This document shows positions 56,879-64,000 of a stretch of 64,000 nucleotides of DNA, one piece after another. Source of the stretch: Robiginitomaculum sp. (GTDB lineage: Bacteria > Pseudomonadota > Alphaproteobacteria > Caulobacterales > Maricaulaceae); the NCBI GenBank assembly GCA_021776615.1, contig JAJFFO010000006.1, positions 1 to 64,000 on the forward strand, in the 5' to 3' direction. Below the pieces are notes generated by a model. It searched no databases, was not told the DNA's origin, and saw nothing but the letters and a program-made list of their open reading frames with translations. Made by a program: the position numbers and the translations under genes. Position 1 is the first letter of the stretch, and each line of letters begins with the position of its first letter.

Positions 56879-58177
56879 TTATTCGGTATCGCGGTCGTGG
56901 GCTAATTGCCCGGCAACATAAGTACGACGAATTGCCCGATCATCGCCCAGCATTGACAGCGCGAACAACGTCTCTTCTGCATTTTTTGATACGCTGAGAC
57001 GGCGTTTAAGCAGCGGTGTTGCGGCCATATCCAATAGGCAAAAATCAGCCTCCTTGCCGGCGGTGAAATTGCCAACATGATGGTCAATATGCAAAGCCCG
57101 TGCGCCGCCCAATGTCGCCATATAAAAGGCCTGAAACGGATGCAGGCGTTGGCCTTTTAATTGCGCGGTTTTATAACCCTCATTCATGCTGCCAAAACTG
57201 CTCAATGAGGTGCCGGCGCCAACATCACTGCCAAAGCCGACCTCAATGTCCGCCTCTTGCGCCGCTGCCAGATCAAAGCAGCCACTGCCCAAAAACATGT
57301 TGGACATCGGGCAAAAGGCGATGGCGCTGTTGGCGGTGCCAAGGTCAGCTCGTTCCTTGGCGGTCAAATGCACACAATGGGCAAAGACGGATCGGTCATT
57401 GACCAGTCCGGCGCGGGCATAGACATCGAGATAATCGCGGGCTTCGGGAAACAGCGCGCTTACCCATTCAATCTCTTTTTTGTTTTCGCACAAATGCGTG
57501 TGCATCAAAATGTCTGGAAATTCGGCCAGCAATTTTCCGGCGGCGTCTAATTGTTCGCGAGTTGAGGTCGGCGCGAAGCGCGGTGTCACCGCATAGCCGA
57601 GACGGCCTTTACCGGCCCATTTTTCGATCAAGGCTTTGCTTTGCACATAACCGTCTTGGGCACTGTCCAGAAGCTCATCAGGTGCATTACGGTCCATCAG
57701 CACCTTGCCGGTGATCAGCCGCATATTGCGTGCCAATGCTTCTTCAAACAATGCATCAACCGAATGTGGATGAACCGTTGCAAACACCAAAGCCGACGTG
57801 GTGCCATTGCGCAAAAGCTCGCTCAGGAAAAATTTGGCCATTTTGCGCGCATGGTGCATGTCGGCAAACGCCATTTCCGCTGGAAATGCATAATTTTTCA
57901 GCCAGTCCAGCAAATGCTCGCCAAAGCCGCCAATGGCATCCACTTGCGGATAGTGCACATGGGCATCAATAAAACCGGGGACAATCAGCGTGTCGGGCAA
58001 ATGGGTGATCGGCAACCCAATGGTCGCGGATTGCAAATCATCCCACGCCCCGGCTTTGAGCACCTTGCCATGTTCGACGATCAAGCCGCCATCGGCATAA
58101 TAGGCGGCGGCATCTGCGTTGTGGACGGGATTACCCAAGGTGTGAAACAAAGCACCGCGAAAGCAAAGCTTGCTCAT
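56879..58177 (-). CDS. guaD: Guanine deaminase
   Basis: A 432-residue amidohydrolase converting guanine to xanthine. The metal ligands are HVHYPQ (the H-x-H pair), HLCENK, HCVHLTAKE and the aspartate in GFGSDVGAGTS. FSILKG-type features and the C-terminal LDLAATPLL-like portion match GuaD rather than adenosine or cytosine deaminases. GGGAGCGGGAC precedes the ATG at 58177, and ATGA overlaps the allA stop. It ends the purine operon and feeds XdhAB. Confidence 0.93.
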   Translation of the reverse strand: MSKLCFRGALFHTLGNPVHNADAAAYYADGGLIVEHGKVLKAGAWDDLQSATIGLPITHLPDTLIVPGFIDAHVHYPQVDAIGGFGEHLLDWLKNYAFPAEMAFADMHHARKMAKFFLSELLRNGTTSALVFATVHPHSVDALFEEALARNMRLITGKVLMDRNAPDELLDSAQDGYVQSKALIEKWAGKGRLGYAVTPRFAPTSTREQLDAAGKLLAEFPDILMHTHLCENKKEIEWVSALFPEARDYLDVYARAGLVNDRSVFAHCVHLTAKERADLGTANSAIAFCPMSNMFLGSGCFDLAAAQEADIEVGFGSDVGAGTSLSSFGSMNEGYKTAQLKGQRLHPFQAFYMATLGGARALHIDHHVGNFTAGKEADFCLLDMAATPLLKRRLSVSKNAEETLFALSMLGDDRAIRRTYVAGQLAHDRDTE

Positions 58178-58683
58178 GTCCCGCTCCCCAGCATGATTAC
58201 CGGACCATTGGCGAGTTGTTCCTCGTCGCAATTCTCGCCCTCGCCAATACGGTCAATTACTAAAAAGTCACTTAAGCCCTTGAGCGCCAGTAAATAATGA
58301 TGCCAGACGCCCGCATGATAATTCACCCCCTGATCAGCGCGCGCTAAAAAGGCGCAAATATGGGTTGGATTAAAATCTCCGCGCGGCGCGACCACCACCA
58401 GATACGGATGACCCTGCAAGGGGTAAAACGCCTGGCTGGAAAGCGGATGCCGCTCCATCACCGCAATTTGTATCGGTTGCGGCAAGGGCGTAGAGCGAAA
58501 TATGCTGACCCCGGCCCGGCCGCCTTTGGCATTGGTATCAAGCGCGGCGAGGTCATGAAAGCGCGAGGTATTGCCATAATTAATCTCCAGCGGTGCCGGG
58601 GCCTCCGCCGCGCAGATAACGTCACCATAGGGCGCGAAATCGAGTGCGTTCAGCGGCTTGGCAATAATGGTTTGCGCGTTCAT
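58174..58683 (-). CDS. allA: Ureidoglycolate lyase
   Basis: A 169-residue cupin-type enzyme that splits ureidoglycolate to glyoxylate and urea in allantoin breakdown. FAPYGDVICAAEAP at the start, NYGNTSRFHDLAALD, VMERHPLSSQAFYPLQGHPY (substrate loop) and GVNYHAGVWHHYLLAL (conserved histidines) are typical. The ATG at 58683 overlaps the puuD stop as ATGA. Its place in the operon agrees with the pathway even though allantoinase genes are not in view. Confidence 0.92.
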   Translation of the reverse strand: MNAQTIIAKPLNALDFAPYGDVICAAEAPAPLEINYGNTSRFHDLAALDTNAKGGRAGVSIFRSTPLPQPIQIAVMERHPLSSQAFYPLQGHPYLVVVAPRGDFNPTHICAFLARADQGVNYHAGVWHHYLLALKGLSDFLVIDRIGEGENCDEEQLANGPVIMLGSGT

Positions 58684-59873
58684 TTTTGTGCGTCTGCCCA
58701 ATTGGCGATGAGGGCGCGTTCGGCCTCGGTCATCCCCGTCTCATTGCCGAGCGGCATGGCCTGCGCCACCACCACCTGTTCGTAAATGCGGGCGGCATTG
58801 GCTTTAATGACGGCATCCTTATCAAGCTCCAAACCCGCTTGCGGTGCATCGAAACCATCATAGCTGGGATTGGCTTCATGGCACATGGTGCAATGGGTTG
58901 TCATCAAGGTTTTGACGGTTGCAAAGGGCACGGCGTCACTGCCCCCGGTCGGGCGCGCCCGAAAGCCGTTTTGGCTGGCGGCGGCGAACACCATGGTAGC
59001 AATAAAAATCAGTGCGCCGGCAATAAGGAGCGAATAGCGCACATCATCCTTATGGCGGCGGTTAAAGAAATGCCGAATAACCATGCCACAAAGGCTAAAC
59101 CCACCCAGCAAGGCCCAATTATAGGGATTGCCAAACAGCAAGGGATAATGATTGGCGGTCATGATCAGCAAGACCGGCAAGGTCATATAATTATTATGCA
59201 GGCTGCGTTGTTTGGCCTGTATGCCCAGTGCCGGGTCCGGTGCCTTGCCGGCCAACATGGCGGCCACGACTTTGCGCTGGTTGGGAATAATGATCATAAA
59301 CACATTGGCGGCCATGGCGGTGCCGATAATTGTGCCCACATGCATGACGGCGCCGCGCCCGGAAAACACCTGATTAAGCCCGTAGGCAAAGCCAATAATC
59401 ACCGCGAACCAGACCACGCCCAAAGCGGCATTATTTTGCTTTAATGGCGAGCGACATAGCCCGTCATAAATCAGCCAACCGGCGACCAGAACCGCTATGC
59501 CAAGGCCGCTGGCCTGTAAATTGGTGAGGTCCAGTTTGGCACGGTCAATCAGATATAGGTCAGCGGCGACATAATACATCAGTACCAGCAAAGCGAAGCC
59601 GGAAAGCCAGGTTACATAGGCTTCCCATTTAAACCAATGCAGATCGTCCGGCATTTGTGCGGGGGCCACCACATATTTCTTTTTGTGATAAAACCCGCCG
59701 CCATGCACTGCCCAAAGCGCGCCGCCAACGCCTTTGTCTTTTTCGCTTTTTTCCGGGCGCAAGCTATTGTCGAGCCAGATGAAATAAAAGCTGGAGCCGA
59801 TCCAGGCAATACCGGCAATAACGTGCAACCAGCGCACCGCCATATTCAGCCAAGGGGTAATGTCTAATTCCAT
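58680..59873 (-). CDS. puuD: Membrane urate hydroxylase PuuD
   Basis: A 397-residue membrane-bound urate oxidase. Eight to nine helices form the urate-oxidase domain (residues 10-300, RWLHVIAGIAWIGSSFYFIW and VHGGGFYHKKKYVVAP near the start). The C-terminal cytochrome c domain has the heme motif CTMCH in TTHCTMCHEANP. It hydroxylates urate to 5-hydroxyisourate and passes electrons to the respiratory chain rather than to oxygen directly. Four bases separate it from xdhC. Confidence 0.95.
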   Translation of the reverse strand: MELDITPWLNMAVRWLHVIAGIAWIGSSFYFIWLDNSLRPEKSEKDKGVGGALWAVHGGGFYHKKKYVVAPAQMPDDLHWFKWEAYVTWLSGFALLVLMYYVAADLYLIDRAKLDLTNLQASGLGIAVLVAGWLIYDGLCRSPLKQNNAALGVVWFAVIIGFAYGLNQVFSGRGAVMHVGTIIGTAMAANVFMIIIPNQRKVVAAMLAGKAPDPALGIQAKQRSLHNNYMTLPVLLIMTANHYPLLFGNPYNWALLGGFSLCGMVIRHFFNRRHKDDVRYSLLIAGALIFIATMVFAAASQNGFRARPTGGSDAVPFATVKTLMTTHCTMCHEANPSYDGFDAPQAGLELDKDAVIKANAARIYEQVVVAQAMPLGNETGMTEAERALIANWADAQK

Positions 59874-59877
59874 GGAT

Positions 59878-60684
59878 TCAACCTTCCAACAGGGTCAGTA
59901 ATTGCCCGGCGACGGCCACGGCAATTGCTTCGGGCGCTTTGCCCGGAATATCTAATAGCCCGATCGGGCAGGTGAGCCGCGCCAAAGCCGTTTCGCTAAC
60001 GCCTTCGCGGCCAAGGCGCTGGACAAAGCGTGCGCGTTTGGTTTTCGAGCCGATCAAACCGGCAAAGCGAAAATCATCGCGTTTGAGAATCTGGCGGATG
60101 ATCGCATAGTCAAGATCATGATCATGGGTCATCACCAAAAACACCGCATTTTCGGGCGCATTCTTGACCATGGCGATCGGGTCTGGCGTGTGGGCTTTAT
60201 GCACACCCTGGCGCACGCTGTGCGCGAAGCTATCCGGTCTTCCGTCTATCCAGGTGATGGCGAAGGGCAGGTTTTGCAACACATGCACCAGCGCCTTGCC
60301 AACATGGCCGGCACCAAAAAGATAAAGCGGCAAAGGCGGTGCACTGGCGGCTATAAGCCGTCCGCGAATTTCATCGGCCGTGCCATTAAGGCGCTCAAAG
60401 ACCAGATCAACCTGTCCACCGCAACATTGGCCAAGGTCCGGGCCCAAGATTGCGGTTTCCGCCAAATGTTCCGGGCCGGTTTTTATGAGCTCGCGGGCGC
60501 GCGCTGCGGCCTGATATTCCAGCGCCCCACCGCCAATGGTGCCATATTGCCGCGTGGAGGTGACCAGCATTTGCGTTCCGGCTTCGCGCGGGGCCGAACC
60601 TTGCACACGGCCAAGGCTGACCAAGACCGCACCGGTCGTGTCATCGGCTAAATCGCCCAGATTTATGGCCTGCCACGCGCTCAT
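59878..60684 (-). CDS. xdhC: Xanthine dehydrogenase accessory protein XdhC
   Basis: A 268-residue protein that binds molybdenum cofactor and inserts the sulfurated form into XdhB. N-terminal GAVLVSLGRVQGSAPREAGT and GTIGGGALEYQA are the XdhC/CoxI hallmark. YLFGAGHVGKALVHVL is a Rossmann dinucleotide motif, and AGLIGSKTKRARFVQRL is the conserved C-terminal part. ATGA overlap with xdhB. Confidence 0.95.
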   Translation of the reverse strand: MSAWQAINLGDLADDTTGAVLVSLGRVQGSAPREAGTQMLVTSTRQYGTIGGGALEYQAAARARELIKTGPEHLAETAILGPDLGQCCGGQVDLVFERLNGTADEIRGRLIAASAPPLPLYLFGAGHVGKALVHVLQNLPFAITWIDGRPDSFAHSVRQGVHKAHTPDPIAMVKNAPENAVFLVMTHDHDLDYAIIRQILKRDDFRFAGLIGSKTKRARFVQRLGREGVSETALARLTCPIGLLDIPGKAPEAIAVAVAGQLLTLLEG

Positions 60685-63017
60685 GATTTGGGCGTGCTCT
60701 GGTTGGTCGGCAAATTGTTTATGGCTCGCAATACGCTTTCTGGCGTTGCTGGCGCGTGCAGGTCCGGCGCGTGTTTATAATCGGCAACACTGGCCACCGC
60801 GTCATTAATGGCGCTGAACACCGAAATCGCCAGCATTAAGGGCGGCTCACCAACCGCTTTGGAGCGGTGAACGCTGTCCACATTATTTTCGCCTTCAAAA
60901 AGTGAAACATTAAACACTGGCGGGCGGTCCGAACAGGCGGGGATTTTATAGGTTGATGGCGCATGGGTGCGCAAAACGCCCTGATCATCAAACACCAATT
61001 CTTCCGAGGTGAGCCATCCGGCACCTTGCACAAAGCCGCCTTCAATCTGGCCAATGTCCAATGCCGGGTTAAGCGATCTGCCGACATCGTGAATAATATC
61101 GACCCGCACAATGCGGTTTTCGCCGGTAAGGGTGTCGACCTCTACTTCGCTGAGTGCCGCACCAAAGGCATAATAATAAAATGGCCAGCCATCGTGAATA
61201 CTGCGGTCATAATGAATTTCCGGCGTGGCATAATAGCCGGTGGAAGAAAGCGAGATACGCGCCAGATACGCCGCTTTGACCAATGCCGCGAAAGACCATT
61301 TTTTGTCATTTGCCCGAATTTCACCATCGGCAAATATGACGTCTTCTTGTGCGCATTCGGCCTCTTGGGCAGCGAAGGCGATAAGCCGGTCTTTAATGGT
61401 GCGCGCGGCATTTTGGGCGGCCATGCCATTAAGGTCGGTCCCGGCGGAAGCCGCGGTGGCCGAGGTGTTTGGCACTTTGTCGGTGGCCGTTGCGCTGATT
61501 TTGATCTGGTCCAGATCAATGGCGAATTCATGGGCCACCACTTGCGCGACTTTGGTGAAAAGGCCTTGGCCCATTTCCGTGCCGCCATGATTAAGGTGCA
61601 CGCTGCCATCCGCATAAACATGCACCAAAGCACCGGCTTGATTAAGAAAGGTGGTGGTGAAGGAGATGCCAAATTTCACCGGCGTCAGGGCAATGCCTTT
61701 TTTGATGTAACGGTTTTTGGCATTAAATGCGCGCGCTGCCGCCCGGCGTTGGTCATAATCGGCGTCTTTTGCCAATTGGTCGATAATTTGCGGGGCCAGA
61801 TTGCCGCGCACAAACTGACCATAGGGCGTTTGATTACGGCCCTTTTCGCCATATAAATTGATCCGCCGTACGGCCAACGGGTCTTTGCCAAGGTGCAAGG
61901 CAATATCGTCCATCACCCGTTCAATGGCCATCATGCCCTGCGGTCCACCAAAGCCACGAAAGGCGGTGTTGGAAACCGTATTAGTGCGCAAACGCCGCGA
62001 AACAATCTGAGCATTATTGAGAAAATAGGCATTGTCCGCATGGAACATAGCGCGGTCATTAATGGCCGCTGACAAATCCATGGATGAGCCGCAGCGCGAG
62101 GCCATGTCGAACATTACCCCGTTAAGACGGCCTTCGCTGTCAAACCCGACTTTATAGTCAATTTCGAAATCATGGCGCTTGCCGGTCATCACCATGTCGT
62201 CATCGCGGTCCAATACCAGCCGCGCCGGGCGTCCGGTTTTGGCGCTGGCCAAGGCGGCCATGGCGGCGATAAGCGCTGCCTGGGTTTCCTTGCCACCAAA
62301 GCCGCCGCCCATGCGCCGTATTTGCACATTCACCGCATGGCTGTCGCGGTCCAGCATATGGGCGATCAAATGTTGCACTTCGCTGGGATGTTGGGTGGAG
62401 GAATATACCGTCAGATCACCATCTTCGCCGGGCACACATTGGGCTGCTTGGCTTTCCAGATAAAAATGATCCTGCCCGCCAATCCGCAGGCTACTTTTAA
62501 GTTGGTGTTCGGCAGTAAAAAGTGCGTCCTTGGTCGCGCCCAAAACCATAAGCTGGGCTGGTTCCAAATCCGCATCCTGCGCTTTGGCGTCGGCAATGGT
62601 CAGCACCGCCGGAAGCTCTTCATAATCAATTTTGGCCAAGGCCGCGGCATTGCGGGCGGCGGCAAGGCTGGTTGCCGCCACGGCAAAAATCGCCTGACCT
62701 GCATAGACAACCTTGTCCACGGCAAATATCGGGTCATCGCCAGAGCCTGTGGGGCTAACATCATTGACGCCGGGAATGTCTTCATGGGTAAGCACACAGA
62801 CCACACCGGTGGCGGCGCGCACCGCGCTTAAATCCAGTGCCTTGATGTTGGCGTGGGCGTGGGTGGAGAGGCCGGGTTGCAAATGCAAAAGCCCGGGTAA
62901 TAAGGGCATGTCGTCAATATACACCGCTTCGCCAGTGACATGCTTGTGGGCGCTATCATGGCGGACATCCTTGCCCACTCCCTGACCGATGTTTTTGATG
63001 GTCTTCGCCTTAGCCAT
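60681..63017 (-). CDS. xdhB: Xanthine dehydrogenase, molybdopterin subunit
   Basis: A 778-residue subunit that oxidises hypoxanthine and xanthine to urate. GEAVYIDDMPLLPGLLHLQP at the start, RRMGGGFGGKETQ and AFRGFGGPQG at the cofactor, and NHGGTEMGQGLFTKVAQ are standard. The catalytic glutamate is in KAVGEPPLMLA near the C-terminus. The ATG at 63017 lies eight bases inside the end of xdhA, matching the family's N-terminus; the frame is open to 63110 without support. Confidence 0.96.
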   Translation of the reverse strand: MAKAKTIKNIGQGVGKDVRHDSAHKHVTGEAVYIDDMPLLPGLLHLQPGLSTHAHANIKALDLSAVRAATGVVCVLTHEDIPGVNDVSPTGSGDDPIFAVDKVVYAGQAIFAVAATSLAAARNAAALAKIDYEELPAVLTIADAKAQDADLEPAQLMVLGATKDALFTAEHQLKSSLRIGGQDHFYLESQAAQCVPGEDGDLTVYSSTQHPSEVQHLIAHMLDRDSHAVNVQIRRMGGGFGGKETQAALIAAMAALASAKTGRPARLVLDRDDDMVMTGKRHDFEIDYKVGFDSEGRLNGVMFDMASRCGSSMDLSAAINDRAMFHADNAYFLNNAQIVSRRLRTNTVSNTAFRGFGGPQGMMAIERVMDDIALHLGKDPLAVRRINLYGEKGRNQTPYGQFVRGNLAPQIIDQLAKDADYDQRRAAARAFNAKNRYIKKGIALTPVKFGISFTTTFLNQAGALVHVYADGSVHLNHGGTEMGQGLFTKVAQVVAHEFAIDLDQIKISATATDKVPNTSATAASAGTDLNGMAAQNAARTIKDRLIAFAAQEAECAQEDVIFADGEIRANDKKWSFAALVKAAYLARISLSSTGYYATPEIHYDRSIHDGWPFYYYAFGAALSEVEVDTLTGENRIVRVDIIHDVGRSLNPALDIGQIEGGFVQGAGWLTSEELVFDDQGVLRTHAPSTYKIPACSDRPPVFNVSLFEGENNVDSVHRSKAVGEPPLMLAISVFSAINDAVASVADYKHAPDLHAPATPESVLRAINNLPTNQSTPKS

Positions 63018-64000
63018 GGGCCTGCTCCCGCGCCAGATAGGGAGCGTCGCTCTTGTCCAGCCAAAACTTAAAAAGCAGGTTTTGTGCCGCTTGCAGACGG
63101 TATTGCGCACTGGCCCGCATATCGCTCAGCGGCGTAAAATCATCCGCTAAAGCGGCCATGGCCGCGCGCACATTTTCTTCATTCCAGCTTTGTCCCAAAA
63201 GGATCGCTTCTGCCTTGTTCGCCCGCGCCGGAATGCCGGCCATGCCGCCATAGGCAATGCGGATGCTCTGCACTTTCTCGCCATCCAATATTAGCGCAAA
63301 CGCCGCGCATACGGCCGAAATATCCTGATCAAATCGCTTGGAGATTTTGTAGGTAACAAAGCGCTGGTTTGGCTTTGGTTTTGGCACAAAGACCGCTTCC
63401 ACAAACTCGCCAGCCACACGGTCTTGTTTGCCATATGCAATGAAGAAATCTTCCAGCTTGATTTGGCGGCGCACTTCGCCTTTGCGCAAGATCAGCTCTG
63501 CGCCAAGGGCAATCAAAGCGGGCGGCATATCGCCAATCGGCGAGCCATTGGCAATATTGCCGCCAATAGTGCCAGCATTGCGAATTTGTGTGGAGCCAAT
63601 ACGCCGCACCAATTCGCTCAAAGATGGCCATTTGTCGGCAATGGCGGCGTGGGCATCGCTATAGCGCGCCCCGGCATTAATGGTCAGGCCATCTGCTGCG
63701 GGCGTAATATCGGCAAAGCCTGCAACTTTGCCAATATCGATCAGTGTTTCGAGCACTTTGCGGCCCTTGCTTACCCACAGGCCGACATCGGTGCTGCCCG
63801 CGACAATCACCGCGTCCGGATTTTGCTCATAGGTTTGCGCCAAGGCGTCCAAGGTGCGCGGTGCAAAATAGCGCTTCACCGCACCGCTGATCGGATCGGT
63901 CATGGTCAGCGCCAATGTCTGCTGGCTCGGTGCAGGCTTTAGCTCAAACTCCTCAATCGCCGGATAATCATACATGGCTTTGGCCGCGCGAATGATCGGC
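63010..64000 (-). CDS. xdhA: Xanthine dehydrogenase, FAD/iron-sulfur subunit (5' end outside window)
   Basis: Residues visible correspond to the FAD-binding and CO-dehydrogenase-flavoprotein C-terminal domains. VIVAGSTDVGLWV and IRNAGTIGGNIANGSPIGDM followed by PPALIA are the FAD motifs. The frame remains open beyond the in-frame ATG at 63975, and its translation to the edge, PIIRAAKAM, is the end of a [2Fe-2S] domain. The protein therefore starts upstream of the window as a fused iron-sulfur/FAD subunit (XdhA). It overlaps xdhB by eight bases. Confidence 0.93.
   Translation of the reverse strand, partial: PIIRAAKAMYDYPAIEEFELKPAPSQQTLALTMTDPISGAVKRYFAPRTLDALAQTYEQNPDAVIVAGSTDVGLWVSKGRKVLETLIDIGKVAGFADITPAADGLTINAGARYSDAHAAIADKWPSLSELVRRIGSTQIRNAGTIGGNIANGSPIGDMPPALIALGAELILRKGEVRRQIKLEDFFIAYGKQDRVAGEFVEAVFVPKPKPNQRFVTYKISKRFDQDISAVCAAFALILDGEKVQSIRIAYGGMAGIPARANKAEAILLGQSWNEENVRAAMAALADDFTPLSDMRASAQYRLQAAQNLLFKFWLDKSDAPYLAREQAHG

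Noticed and set aside
57641-58297. 218-codon plus-strand frame across guaD/allA
   Set aside because: Antisense to two firmly identified overlapping genes.
60963-61856. Long plus-strand open frame inside xdhB
   Set aside because: Antisense shadow of a well-supported gene.

Overview
The window reads as chromosomal DNA from a Gram-negative alphaproteobacterium. Evidence: an rRNA operon end, lipid A/Kdo synthesis genes (lpxK, waaA, an lpxL-type acyltransferase, msbA), an Mla-type phospholipid transporter, and several small families typical of Alphaproteobacteria (DUF2093, DUF4170, DUF4164, ELM1-like, PuuD-type urate hydroxylase). Gene density is high, many genes overlap by ATGA, GTGA or TAATG, and I see no insertion sequence, prophage, CRISPR array, secretion system or defence island. 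The order or family cannot be fixed from the sequence alone.

Layout. 1-730: 3' end of 23S rRNA, 5S rRNA inside a 16-bp processing stem, and the operon terminator. 760-2203: a decaying stretch with a GFA-domain pseudogene carrying two in-frame stops, a VOC protein, and several palindromic intergenic repeats. 2204-16816: ggt, a small membrane protein, a phosphoribosyltransferase-gabD pair, a DUF418 protein, a beta-helix/diheme cytochrome pair, a two-domain M16 lipoprotein peptidase, thpR, an exported alpha/beta hydrolase and an aldo-keto reductase. 16861-21812: the tesA / ybbA-ybbP divergent set and a Bax-inhibitor-1 protein. 21930-37040: envelope genes. The series pmbA-cysQ-DUF4170-msbA and the series DUF374-waaA-lpxK-lpxL lie on the same strand and in the same order, but are separated by a phosphatase, a dipeptide epimerase and the mlaEFD-pqiC cluster. 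37082-51170: MAPEG, ychF, a core-LPS-type glycosyltransferase, a fatty acid desaturase, an unrecognised two-helix membrane protein, carB, a lipoprotein methyltransferase-like protein, greA, an ELM1-like protein and trxB. 51167-56114: DUF4164-zapA-(candidate 6S RNA)-fau, divergent from the glycolytic run gap-pgk-fba. 56879-64000: a minus-strand purine catabolism operon xdhA-xdhB-xdhC-puuD-allA-guaD, with xdhA running off the window end.

How the parts work together. Guanine is deaminated to xanthine, oxidised to urate by XdhAB matured by XdhC, and oxidised again by membrane PuuD. AllA acts at the far end of the allantoin branch, so the intermediate steps must be encoded elsewhere. The envelope genes cover Kdo-lipid A assembly, flipping, core glycosylation and phospholipid traffic. 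No clear undescribed multi-gene system stands out. The best candidates for a second look are the orphan membrane protein at 42186-43349, the beta-helix/cytochrome pair, the phosphatase inserted in the lipid A cluster, the candidate 6S RNA and the intergenic repeat families.
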